This document shows, in pieces, positions 1 through 6,222 of a stretch of DNA of 6,222 nucleotides. Position numbers and translations under genes: made by a program. Position 1 is the first letter of the stretch. Each line of letters begins with the position of its first letter. Under the pieces are notes generated by a model. It was given only the letters and a program-made list of their open reading frames with translations, searched no databases and had not been told where the DNA came from. Origin of the DNA: Gemmatimonadota bacterium (GTDB taxonomy: Bacteria; Gemmatimonadota; Gemmatimonadetes; Gemmatimonadales; GWC2-71-9); contig JAOTWK010000219.1 in NCBI GenBank assembly GCA_029862935.1, positions 1-6,222 of the forward strand, read 5' to 3'.

Positions 1-237
1 CCGGGCTTCGTGTTCTACGTGGGCGATCACGCCACCGACGCCCTGTGCGCCGCTCAAGCCCGGTCGGCGCTCGAGCGTCAGGGCGCTGCGGTCAGCGTGG
101 TGAGCGTCGGGGCATTCTATGGGGTCAAGCCGTCGCGACCGTGGGACATGGATCCGGATCACGTAGCGCACCAACCCGCCGACATCGTGACGATCGTAAG
201 AAGCTACCTCGATGGACCGACCTCCATAGACGCGTAG
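1..237 (+). CDS. HAD-superfamily phosphatase, C-terminal fragment (5' end outside window)
   Basis: Only the last 78 codons are visible, in frame 1, ending at TAG 235-237. Near the start is the run FYVGDHATDALCAAQA. GDHATD matches HAD motif IV (GDxxxD), whose acidic residues hold the catalytic Mg2+. The following alanine-rich helix, then a hydrophobic strand and a short glycine-containing turn, fit the last beta-alpha unit of a phosphoglycolate-phosphatase-like HAD fold. The C-terminus (DIVTIVRSYLD) is the usual final helix. HAD enzymes of this kind are cytoplasmic phosphohydrolases acting on small phosphorylated metabolites. The nucleophile motif DxDxT and motifs II-III lie upstream of the window, so the substrate cannot be told. 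The gene converges on the Oar-like receptor and shares a terminator hairpin with it. The family call is fairly secure; the specific enzyme is unknown. Confidence 0.75.
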   Translation, partial: PGFVFYVGDHATDALCAAQARSALERQGAAVSVVSVGAFYGVKPSRPWDMDPDHVAHQPADIVTIVRSYLDGPTSIDA

Positions 238-240
238 AAA

Positions 241-275
241 CAAAACGAGCCCGGCATAACGCCGAGCTCGTTTTG
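241..275. terminator. Shared bidirectional intrinsic terminator between convergent genes
   Basis: The outer arms CAAAACGAGC (241-250) and GCTCGTTTTG (266-275) are exact reverse complements. An inner stem CGGC/GCCG (252-255 with 261-264) closes a 5-base loop ATAAC, with one C-A mismatch between the two stems. It starts four bases after the HAD stop codon and ends 20 bases before the receptor stop codon. Read on the - strand, the stem is followed by a T-rich run (TTTTGTTT), so it looks strongest for the receptor transcript. On the + strand the T run is only four bases and lies inside the stem. Confidence 0.85.
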
Positions 276-294
276 AGAGTGAGTGGATGGCTGT

Positions 295-3200
295 CTAGTT
301 CAACAGGTAGCGCAATCCGATTTGGATCTGCCACCGGGACAGAACGCTCGGATCATCCACAAAGGTTTCGGACGGGCCGGTGAAGTCGAACTCCGGCTCA
401 CCCCCCGCATCGAACCCTGTCAGCGTGAGCGGGGACGTCGCCGCCGGGCTCGCGACTTTCCGCACGCCCCAGTCCGAGTTGATCAAATTCCCCACGTTCA
501 GGATATCCACACTCAGCTGGAACCCGTGGCGGTTGCCACCCGCGTTGATCGCAAAGTCCTGCAGCACGCGGAGATCGACCGTTTGATACATCGGGTTCAG
601 CGCGCCAAACCGCTCAGCGATCTGCCCGCGGTGCGAGCTCAGATACTTGTCCTGCTCGATGAACGCGTCGAGGGCAGCCCAATCTGCAGGATTGTTCAAG
701 TTGATCTCGCTCTCGCTGGCCGGAATGTAGATCAGGTCGTTGCCGCCCTGTCCGTCCCCGTTCACATCACCGGAATAGATGTACGAATACCGGTTGCCGC
801 CGGCACCGGCAAAACGGTTCCCCTGCCCGATTTCCAGGAAGACACCGATCTGCGTGCGAGCGGCGTCGGACCAGGCCTTCGAATAGGTTGCACCGCCCAC
901 GATCCGGTGTCGCTGGCCGAACTCGGAATGGGCCAGTTGCGGGTTGTTGGGATCGCCCTGGACCGGCTGGTTCTGCCACAACACACTTGCGATCTCAGTC
1001 GACTTGAGGTTGTTCTTGGCCTCAGTGAAGCTGTACGCGAGCTGCGCGTTGAGGCCAAACGTGAACGCCTTCCTCAACTGGGCCGTGACGCTGAAGTTGT
1101 AGCCCTCCGACGTGTTGTCGATGACGTAGATGCCGGCGCCACCGTCAGGGTTCAGCTCATTGGCCCCGAACCCGCCATAGTACGGTCGACCGTCCGCGAG
1201 CGTCCTCACCGGTGCGACCAGATCGGCGTTCCGCATGTAGATCGAGTGGATGTCCTTGCCATAGATGAACTCGACGGTCCCGAGCACGTCGCCTGGCAGC
1301 CGCTGATCGATCGCGATGTCGGACGTCCACACCTGCGGCCACTTGAAGTCCGGATCCATCGCGTTCAGGTCGAACGACTGCTGCAGAATGGCGTCGTCGG
1401 ACGTAGGAATCTGCTCGACACCTTCGTTCGAGAACGGCGCCCACAGATTGGGATTGGCGCCCGGGTTGGAGATCACGTTCCCCACCCACACGAATGGGAC
1501 ACGACCGGTGAAGATGCCAGTGCCGCCGCGAATCTGCGTGCTGCGGTCGCCCGTCACGTCCAAGTTGAAGCCCACGCGTGGCGAGAACAGTGGCGTGGCG
1601 CCAGGCAAGCTGGCCTGATCCACCGTTTCCGAATTCCCGTTCTCGTCCAGCGCCGTCAAGCCCGTGGAGAACGGATTTGCAACTGGATCGGTGAAGTACA
1701 GGGGAAAGTCGACTCGCACACCGGCCGTGAGGCTGAAGCGATCAGTCAGCGCCACTTCGTCTTGCACATAGAAACCCAACTGACCGATGCTGATCTTCTC
1801 ACCCTTGTACGGCGCCGTCGCCGGCGTCACAAACGAGCTGAAGTCAGCCTGGTTCGGATTGGCCGGATCGGTCTCGTTGAAGAAGTCAGCCAGCGTCGCG
1901 AAGGTCGTGCCCCCGAAGCCCGTCGGGTTGTACGGCAGGAAGAACACACCGTGCCGGAAGATATTGAACGAATTGAAGAACGAAAACCGCTCGAAGTTGG
2001 CACCCACCGTCAGCACGTGCCGGCCGGCGAAGTAGCTGAAATTGTTGGTCAACTGCAAGACGTCCGTATCCAGAATGTTGTGGATCGAGAACGGCTCCTG
2101 GCCCACGGTCGTGTACGTGACCCCGCCCTCGCCAATCTCGATCGTCGGAAACAGCCCGTCGTTCCCACCGCCCGAAGCGGCGAACGGCGAACGGAAATCG
2201 CGGAAGCGATTGTAACTCGCGAAGAACCGGTTCGCGAATCGGCTCGACAATGTGTTGAGCTCCATCGCGATCGAGTGGACTTCGTTGTTGATCGCGTAAC
2301 CCGAATTCTGGAACGGTAGGCTGCTGGAGTTGGGCCCGCGCCCGCTGTTCGCATAGCTTAACACGAACGGGTGGGGCGGAAGGTCCCGCTCGGCATCCAG
2401 GTAGTTGTACCGTAACCAAAAGGTGTTCTTGTCGTTGATGTTCCAGTCCAGCTTGGCCAACAACTTGTTGTTGTTGGTCTCGTGCACGAAGCCCTCATAC
2501 GGGCCGGGATCGTAGCCGTACTCCTGGATCATGCGATCGCGGATCTGACCCATCACCGCGGCGTCCACACGGGAAATCCCGAGGCCCGAGGCGCCACCGG
2601 TACTGGCCACAAAGTTGGTGCCCGGATCATCGGTCCGCTCGATCTCCCCATTGATGAAGAAGAAGAGCTTGTCCGGAATGATCGGCCCGCCGAGGCTCGC
2701 GCCGGACTGCAAGAAGGTGAGATCCGGATTGGCAATGACCGTGGAACCGCTGACCTTGTTGCCTAGGAGGCTCTCGTTGCGGTAGAACGTGTACGCGGAA
2801 CCGCGGAATTGGTTCGTCCCACTCTTGGTCACCGTGTTGACGTTGGCGCCGGTGAATCCTCCTTGGCGGACGTCAAACGGCGCGATGGAGACCTGCACCT
2901 CTTCCACCGCGTCGAACGGCACGGGCTCGGCGTTGGTCTGCCCACCCGGCGCCGGGTCGTCCAATCCGAACGAGTTGTTGAAGTAGGATCCGTCCAGCGA
3001 GATGTTGTTGTACAGCCAGTTTCGCCCGCCAAACGCATAGTTGCCGTCGTTTCTGGGATCCGTCCTGATCAGGTCGCGGGTGCTCCGCTTGATCGACGGA
3101 AGCAACGCAACCTGCTCGGGACTGATGAACGTTGCCGCGCCGGTGCGGTCCGCATTGAGGATCTCATCTTCCTCGGCGGTCACGACGAGACCGGCCAGGA

Positions 3201-3561
3201 CCACGGCCTGCGGTGCCATCTGGAAGTTCAGCCGCAGGTCCTGCCCGAGACTCACGAAGATGTTTTGCTGCTCCTGCTGCGCATAGCCAATGAGCCGCAC
3301 CGTGACGGTATACGGCCCGCCGACCCGCATGTTGGGGATGTTGTACGCTCCCCCCGAACGCACCAGCGTCTGGTACCGGGTGTTGCTGGGCACGTGGACC
3401 GCCACGATCACTGCCTGCGCGAGCGGACTCCCCGCCTGATCCGTGACGATGCCACTCATGGCTGCCGTCGTGACCCCCTGCGCGTCGAGACCACGGGTCC
3501 CGACCACGCCTCCCGCCACGACGAGTAGCGCCAAAGTGAGAACTCGACGAAGCATGGTCAT
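295..3561 (-). CDS. Oar-like TonB-dependent outer-membrane receptor with N-terminal carboxypeptidase-regulatory-like domain
   Basis: An outer-membrane protein of 1088 residues from ATG 3561. Residues 1-27 form a Sec signal peptide (MLRR, a hydrophobic run, probable cleavage after LDA27 before QG). Residues 32-118 form a beta-sandwich CarboxypepD_reg-like domain (SGIVTDQAGSPLAQAVIVAV), followed by LAGLVVTA (122-129), a probable TonB-box region. A plug domain follows (about 130-245), with NRTGA-like and VEEVQVSIAPFDVRQGGFTG motifs and the NTVTKSGTNQFRG stretch typical of Oar-type receptors. The remainder is a beta-barrel rich in alternating aromatic and polar residues, containing a GDVNGDGQGGND loop at 931-942 that recurs in this class. 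It ends QIGLRYLLN, lacking the common terminal aromatic. Oar of Myxococcus is linked to protein secretion and development; most relatives have unknown cargo, so function here is not inferred beyond TonB-driven transport. The reading frame extends upstream to a TTG at 3582, but the Shine-Dalgarno lies inside that extension, so ATG 3561 (or ATG 3555) is preferred. Confidence 0.9.
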   Translation of the reverse strand: MTMLRRVLTLALLVVAGGVVGTRGLDAQGVTTAAMSGIVTDQAGSPLAQAVIVAVHVPSNTRYQTLVRSGGAYNIPNMRVGGPYTVTVRLIGYAQQEQQNIFVSLGQDLRLNFQMAPQAVVLAGLVVTAEEDEILNADRTGAATFISPEQVALLPSIKRSTRDLIRTDPRNDGNYAFGGRNWLYNNISLDGSYFNNSFGLDDPAPGGQTNAEPVPFDAVEEVQVSIAPFDVRQGGFTGANVNTVTKSGTNQFRGSAYTFYRNESLLGNKVSGSTVIANPDLTFLQSGASLGGPIIPDKLFFFINGEIERTDDPGTNFVASTGGASGLGISRVDAAVMGQIRDRMIQEYGYDPGPYEGFVHETNNNKLLAKLDWNINDKNTFWLRYNYLDAERDLPPHPFVLSYANSGRGPNSSSLPFQNSGYAINNEVHSIAMELNTLSSRFANRFFASYNRFRDFRSPFAASGGGNDGLFPTIEIGEGGVTYTTVGQEPFSIHNILDTDVLQLTNNFSYFAGRHVLTVGANFERFSFFNSFNIFRHGVFFLPYNPTGFGGTTFATLADFFNETDPANPNQADFSSFVTPATAPYKGEKISIGQLGFYVQDEVALTDRFSLTAGVRVDFPLYFTDPVANPFSTGLTALDENGNSETVDQASLPGATPLFSPRVGFNLDVTGDRSTQIRGGTGIFTGRVPFVWVGNVISNPGANPNLWAPFSNEGVEQIPTSDDAILQQSFDLNAMDPDFKWPQVWTSDIAIDQRLPGDVLGTVEFIYGKDIHSIYMRNADLVAPVRTLADGRPYYGGFGANELNPDGGAGIYVIDNTSEGYNFSVTAQLRKAFTFGLNAQLAYSFTEAKNNLKSTEIASVLWQNQPVQGDPNNPQLAHSEFGQRHRIVGGATYSKAWSDAARTQIGVFLEIGQGNRFAGAGGNRYSYIYSGDVNGDGQGGNDLIYIPASESEINLNNPADWAALDAFIEQDKYLSSHRGQIAERFGALNPMYQTVDLRVLQDFAINAGGNRHGFQLSVDILNVGNLINSDWGVRKVASPAATSPLTLTGFDAGGEPEFDFTGPSETFVDDPSVLSRWQIQIGLRYLLN

Positions 3562-3565
3562 CGCG

Positions 3566-3572
3566 CTCCTTT
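3566..3572 (-). promoter_or_regulatory. Ribosome binding site that decides the receptor start
   Basis: On the - strand AAAGGAG is followed by CGCG and then ATG ACC ATG. The spacer is 4 bases to ATG 3561 and 10 bases to ATG 3555. Either can be used; both give the same signal peptide. The upstream TTG at 3582 has no comparable site and would place this one inside the coding region. Confidence 0.7.
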
Positions 3573-3593
3573 CCATTAGCAATCAAGTCTTCT

Positions 3594-3616
3594 GTCGACG
3601 TCGACCCAGCGGGTCG
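3594..3616 (-). other. Palindrome and small hairpin in the receptor 5' leader
   Basis: GTCGACGTCGAC at 3594-3605 is a perfect 12-bp palindrome. It overlaps a 6-bp hairpin CGACCC-AGC-GGGTCG (3602-3616). Both lie 33-55 bases upstream of the receptor start, so they could be a small operator or a leader stem-loop. In GC-rich DNA short symmetric sequences are common, so a role is only a possibility. No convincing -35/-10 pair was found nearby on the - strand. Confidence 0.3.
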
Positions 3617-3785
3617 CCGCCCCACACAGGGCCAGCGAACGGTATCAAGGGCCCAACTCGCCAACATACACCTGCCAGGGAGCCGCGCTAGAGGGTGAAC
3701 GGACTGCCCCACAAGTGGCCAAAAGGGGAGCCTGGAGCTAGGCTTGACGCGCACGAGAAGTCACCAGGCAATCCGGAACACGGGT

Positions 3786-4445
3786 ATGGTGCGCGTCAAG
3801 ATTTGCTGCATCGGATCGGTCGAGGAAGCGAGCCTTGCGGTGCGTCACGGCGCCGCGGCGTTGGGGCTCGTGTCCGCGATGCCGAGCGGCCCGGGCGTGA
3901 TTTCGGAGGACCTGATTGCGCGCATTGCTGCCACCGTTTCGCCACCCATCGGGACGTTCCTGCTCACGAGCAAGCACGATCCCGACGAGATCATCGCGCA
4001 GCAGCGTCGCTGTCGCGTCAACGCGATTCAGCTCTGTGCGCCGCTTCCCGCACCGAGCCTCCAAACACTCCGCGCGGGTATGCCGGGCATTGCCCTGGTG
4101 CACGTCGTCCATGTCGCGGGTGAGGAGTCGGTGGCGGAGGGGTTGGAGAAGGCGCCACTCGTCGACGCGCTGTTGCTCGATTCCGGCACCCGGTCGGGAC
4201 CCGACCGCCAGTTGGGCGGCACAGGGAAGACACACGACTGGGCGGTAAGTGCGGAGATTGTGGCCCAGTCACCCGTTCCCGTCTTCCTGGCCGGCGGGCT
4301 CACAGCCGAGAATGTCGGGGAGGCCATCAGCATGGTCCGCCCGTTCGGCGTGGACGTGTGTACGGGTGTCCGCACCGACGGGCAGCTGGACGAGCCAAGG
4401 CTCGAGGCGTTCTTGGCGGCAACGCGGGAGATCACGGATCATTGA
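3786..4445 (+). CDS. TrpF-like (phosphoribosylanthranilate isomerase family) barrel protein, divergent subfamily
   Basis: A cytoplasmic (beta/alpha)8-barrel protein of 219 residues, the usual length for TrpF. TrpF converts N-(5'-phosphoribosyl)anthranilate to CdRP in tryptophan synthesis. Family landmarks are in order: VKIC with Cys7 (general base position), DALLLD with Asp132 (general acid position), GGTGKTHDW (144-152), FLAGGL (167-172), ENVGEAI (175-181) and PFGVDVCTGV (186-195). Departures are clear. The usual KICG is KICC. The SPRYV motif, whose Arg contacts the anthranilate carboxylate, reads GPGVI (35-39). The QLHGD segment reads QLCAP (82-86). SSGVE reads CTGVR. No other trp gene is next to it. 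ATG 3786 is chosen because it puts Cys7 at the family position; GGAA at 3775-3778 is a weak ribosome site. A TTG at 3744 in the same frame has a better GGAG site six bases upstream and would add 14 residues. The family is secure; the true substrate is uncertain. Confidence 0.85.
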   Translation: MVRVKICCIGSVEEASLAVRHGAAALGLVSAMPSGPGVISEDLIARIAATVSPPIGTFLLTSKHDPDEIIAQQRRCRVNAIQLCAPLPAPSLQTLRAGMPGIALVHVVHVAGEESVAEGLEKAPLVDALLLDSGTRSGPDRQLGGTGKTHDWAVSAEIVAQSPVPVFLAGGLTAENVGEAISMVRPFGVDVCTGVRTDGQLDEPRLEAFLAATREITDH

Positions 4446-4515
4446 GTTCTTGGCCCCTTGCGGACCTTTTCCGCGGGCGCCATCGTTCTCGTAAGTCGTT
4501 TCTGCGGAGGGATTT

Positions 4516-4878
4516 ATGAACGGTCGACCTCTGTTTCTGGCAGCTGCCATCGTTGCCACCGCCTGCGCCACGGCAAGTCAATCCGGCGAGACAACTTCCA
4601 GAATGGACCTCATCAGCGAGGCTGACATCGCGGAGCTGAGCGCCGCAACGGCGTTGGACGTCGTTCGGCGGCTGCGCCCCGCCTGGTTGCGCGTGAGGAC
4701 CGGAGGAGACGAACCGGTCGTGTATATCGATCGAACCCGGCGCGGCGGCCTGGAACTCCTCAGCAGCCTCGCCATCGAGGTGGTACAGGAGATGAGCTAC
4801 ATGTCGGCCTCAGAAGCGACGATCCGCTTCGGGACAGGGCATCGCGGCGGGGCAATTCTGGTGACTACGAAGCGCTAG
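4516..4878 (+). CDS. Small predicted lipoprotein with orphan TonB-receptor plug-like domain
   Basis: A protein of 120 residues starting at ATG 4516 with a GGAGG site (4506-4510) five bases upstream. Residues 1-17 resemble a lipoprotein signal peptide ending ATA-Cys17; the -3 residue is Ala rather than Leu, so the lipobox is imperfect. A short polar linker rich in Ser and Thr follows. From about residue 36 the protein resembles the later part of a TonB-receptor plug: GDEPVVYIDRTRR parallels the EPLLVVDGVRV stretch of the SusC-like gene downstream, and FGTGHRGGAILVTTKR (105-120) matches YGTAAANGVIVVKTKR of that protein at 8 of 16 positions without gaps. It ends exactly where a plug would pass into the barrel. 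It is probably anchored in a membrane facing the periplasm. The spacing of 70 bases from the TrpF-like gene allows co-transcription. Small proteins of this type seem to recur in Gemmatimonadota; their function is not known to me. Confidence 0.8.
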   Translation: MNGRPLFLAAAIVATACATASQSGETTSRMDLISEADIAELSAATALDVVRRLRPAWLRVRTGGDEPVVYIDRTRRGGLELLSSLAIEVVQEMSYMSASEATIRFGTGHRGGAILVTTKR

Positions 4879-4927
4879 TCGTCGCCAGGCGTTTCAATCT
4901 GAGACATTTCCAGTTGTCACTCCCCTC

Positions 4928-4956
4928 TTGACGGTTGGGTGGGCGGGGACAATCAT
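4928..4956 (+). promoter_or_regulatory. Putative sigma70-type promoter for the SusC-like gene
   Basis: TTGACG (4928-4933; 5 of 6 to the -35 consensus) is followed by a 17-base spacer and AATCAT (4951-4956; 4 of 6 to TATAAT). A start near 4963 would give a leader of about 210 bases. A second candidate overlaps the downstream palindrome: CTGTCA (4966-4971), 16 bases, then TATAGG (4988-4993). Neither can be preferred from sequence alone. Confidence 0.4.
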
Positions 4957-4963
4957 ATCTGAC

Positions 4964-4985
4964 TCCTGTCACATATGTGACTGGA
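4964..4985. promoter_or_regulatory. Near-perfect 22-bp palindrome, probable operator upstream of the SusC-like gene
   Basis: The core GTCACATATGTGAC (4968-4981) is a perfect 14-bp palindrome. The symmetry continues after one mismatched pair (T4967 and T4982) with TCC on the left (4964-4966) and GGA on the right (4983-4985), so 20 of 22 positions are symmetric. It lies just after one promoter candidate and covers the -35 of the other, a position suited to a dimeric repressor or activator. The half-sites TCACA/TGTGA contain the same pentamers as a CRP-type site but in the reverse arrangement and without the 6-base gap, so the binding protein is not identified. An isolated GTCAC half-site lies 52 bases upstream at 4916-4920. 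Confidence 0.5.
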
Positions 4986-5118
4986 CCTATAGGGATTTAG
5001 GGTTTCGGCGCGCGGCGCGGCCTCTCCCATGCCTCGCGGCAGCGCCAGCATTCGTGAATACCACATCGAGCTCCGAGGAGGTGACGCCCGCCGCAGAATT
5101 GGCTTGTCAGACGGAGAA

Positions 5119-5144
5119 GACAGGACGGTGAAGACCGCTCTGTC
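5119..5144 (+). other. Leader stem-loop just upstream of the SusC-like gene
   Basis: GACAG (5119-5123) pairs with CTGTC (5140-5144), then one G-T wobble, one A-C mismatch, and CGGT (5126-5129) with ACCG (5134-5137), closing a GAAG tetraloop. It ends 17 bases before the Shine-Dalgarno sequence. No T run follows, so it is not an intrinsic terminator. It could stabilise the mRNA leader or influence translation; no riboswitch class is recognised. Confidence 0.4.
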
Positions 5145-5174
5145 GCGGTTCACTCAGTAGTAAGGAGGCAACAC

Positions 5175-6222
5175 ATGCGCATTAGACGTTTGTGGCCCGT
5201 GTTTGGCGCCCTCGTGCTGTTGGTGCTGACCGGGCCCCCCGTGGAGGCGCAGACCGGCATCATTCAAGGTCGCGTCACGGACCAAGCCACGGGTCAACCG
5301 GTCCCCTCCGCGCTGGTATCGGTGGTGGGCACCAACCGGCAGGCTCGCACGGCCCAGGATGGGACGTACGAGCTCCGGAACGTTCCGCTCGGCAACGTCA
5401 CGATCCGCGCGACCACGATTGGATACGCCGCGCAGACGCAGACGCTGGCCGTCGCGACGGGAGCCGTGAGCACGGCCAACTTCCAGCTGACCCAAGCCGC
5501 TGTGAGCCTCGACGCGCTCGTCGTCACGGCAACTGGTGAGCAGCGCCTGGTCGAGGTGCCCAACGTCATTGCGACGGTGAATGCAGCTCAGGTGGCCGAG
5601 GAAGTGGCGCCAACCAGTCTGTCCTCGCTCATTCAGGGGCGGGCCACGGGCGTGCAGATCATCAACGGGAGCGGCAGTGCCGGCAGCGGCACGCAGATCC
5701 GCATTCGCGGCTCCAGCAGCATGTCGCTCACCAACGAGCCACTCCTCGTGGTCGACGGCGTGCGGGTCGACAACCGTCAGGGCGATGGCGGCAACGTCGG
5801 CGGCCAGACGATTTCCCGCATCAACGACTTCAACCCCGACGAGATCGAGAGCATCGATATCGTGAAGGGTCCGTCAGCCGCTGCGCTCTATGGCACCGCC
5901 GCCGCCAACGGCGTGATCGTCGTTAAGACGAAGCGGGGCCGTGTCGGCGCCCCGGTGTGGAACATCTACGGCGAGTACGGGCTCGTGAGCGACGTCAACG
6001 ATTTCCCGAGCAACTTCACGGGTCGGGACGCCGCAGGCAGCTCGTGCCGCACATACAATCTGGCGGAAGGCACGTGCACCCAGACGCTGCTCGAGCAGGC
6101 CAATCCACTCGAGTCGGCAACCACGTCGCCCTTTAGGACCGGACGGCGCGGGCAGGTCGGCCTCAACGTGGCCGGCGGCACGCCCGATGTGCAGTACTTC
6201 ATCTCCGGGGAAATTGAGCGGG
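5175..6222 (+). CDS. SusC/RagA-family TonB-linked outer-membrane receptor, N-terminal part (3' end outside window)
   Basis: 349 codons are open to the window edge; full-length members are about 1000 residues. ATG 5175 has a strong AAGGAGG site (5162-5168) with a 6-base spacer. Residues 1-25 form a signal peptide (MRIRRLWPVF, a hydrophobic run, cleavage after VEA before QT). Residues 28-106 are a CarboxypepD_reg-like beta-sandwich (IIQGRVTDQATGQPVPSALV). LDALVVTATG (112-121) is the probable TonB-box region. The plug spans about 124-255, with LIQGRATGVQI, IRIRGSSSM, PLLVVDGVRVDN, PDEIESIDIVKGPSAAALYG and NGVIVVKTKRG, all hallmark SusC stretches. Barrel strands begin after residue 258. Two cysteines, C291 and C301, flank a probable extracellular loop and could form a disulfide. 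SusC proteins usually work with a SusD lipoprotein encoded next downstream, beyond this window. The substrate cannot be predicted. The upstream spacer suggests its own promoter and operator. Confidence 0.93.
   Translation, partial: MRIRRLWPVFGALVLLVLTGPPVEAQTGIIQGRVTDQATGQPVPSALVSVVGTNRQARTAQDGTYELRNVPLGNVTIRATTIGYAAQTQTLAVATGAVSTANFQLTQAAVSLDALVVTATGEQRLVEVPNVIATVNAAQVAEEVAPTSLSSLIQGRATGVQIINGSGSAGSGTQIRIRGSSSMSLTNEPLLVVDGVRVDNRQGDGGNVGGQTISRINDFNPDEIESIDIVKGPSAAALYGTAAANGVIVVKTKRGRVGAPVWNIYGEYGLVSDVNDFPSNFTGRDAAGSSCRTYNLAEGTCTQTLLEQANPLESATTSPFRTGRRGQVGLNVAGGTPDVQYFISGEIER

Noticed and set aside
753..771. GDVNGDG loop as a genuine EF-hand or dockerin calcium site in the receptor
   Set aside because: The spacing of acidic residues does not complete a 12-residue EF-hand loop (position 12 is Leu), and the motif recurs in Oar-like barrels, so it is treated as an ordinary family loop.
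931..1530. Assorted short frames within the receptor gene on both strands
   Set aside because: They are out-of-frame shadows of the receptor barrel coding sequence.
283..2319. Long open frame of 678 codons on the + strand, opposite the Oar-like receptor
   Set aside because: Its translation is rich in Arg, Val and Glu with no recognisable domain, and it is antisense to a receptor with clear family motifs throughout. Long antisense frames are common in GC-rich genes with strong codon bias.
2809..3528. Open frame of 239 codons on the + strand
   Set aside because: It lies wholly opposite the signal peptide, sandwich and plug domains of the receptor and has a shadow-like composition without motifs.
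3562..3582. TTG start for the Oar-like receptor, adding seven residues
   Set aside because: The AAAGGAG ribosome site would fall inside the coding region, and ATG 3561/3555 gives a normal signal peptide.
3663..3670. TGTATGTT on the - strand as a -10 element for the receptor
   Set aside because: No acceptable -35 lies 16-18 bases upstream (CTAGCG at the 17-base position), so a promoter is not supported.
4460..4474. GCGGA-CCTTT-TCCGC hairpin after the TrpF-like gene as a terminator
   Set aside because: The stem is only five pairs and no T run follows it.
4928..5131. 67-codon open frame in the spacer before the SusC-like gene
   Set aside because: It has no ribosome site, overlaps the promoter candidates and palindrome, and its translation has no recognisable features.

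Overview
The window reads as high-GC chromosomal DNA from a Gram-negative bacterium with an outer membrane. It encodes two TonB-dependent outer-membrane receptors of different classes and a small probable lipoprotein. Large Oar-like and SusC-like receptors together with small plug-like lipoproteins, in GC-rich DNA with frequent Shine-Dalgarno sites, suggest Gemmatimonadota. Another GC-rich phylum such as Acidobacteriota is possible. This assignment is inference from protein style, not a database match.

Layout, left to right. Bases 1-237 hold the C-terminal end of a HAD-type phosphatase on the + strand. It converges on a large Oar-like TonB-dependent receptor on the - strand (295-3561), and the two stop codons are separated by one strong hairpin (241-275) placed to terminate both transcripts. 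A spacer of about 220 bases (3562-3785) separates the receptor from a divergently transcribed TrpF-like (beta/alpha)8 barrel protein (3786-4445). Next come a 120-residue predicted lipoprotein (4516-4878), a regulatory spacer of about 300 bases (4879-5174), and the first 349 codons of a SusC/RagA-family receptor (5175 to the window edge).

The receptors would import large or scarce substrates across the outer membrane with TonB energy. The second is of the class usually paired with a SusD-type lipoprotein, which would lie beyond the window. The spacer before the SusC gene holds a sigma70-like promoter candidate, a near-perfect 22-bp palindrome that looks like an operator, and a leader stem-loop just before a strong ribosome binding site, so that gene looks individually regulated.

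The most unusual items are three. The small lipoprotein has a C-terminal half that matches the end of a TonB-receptor plug domain but carries no barrel. The TrpF-like protein keeps both catalytic residues of phosphoribosylanthranilate isomerase but lacks the arginine that binds the anthranilate carboxylate and has other altered motifs. The palindrome upstream of susC is the third. No RNA genes, CRISPR arrays, insertion sequences or phage genes were seen.
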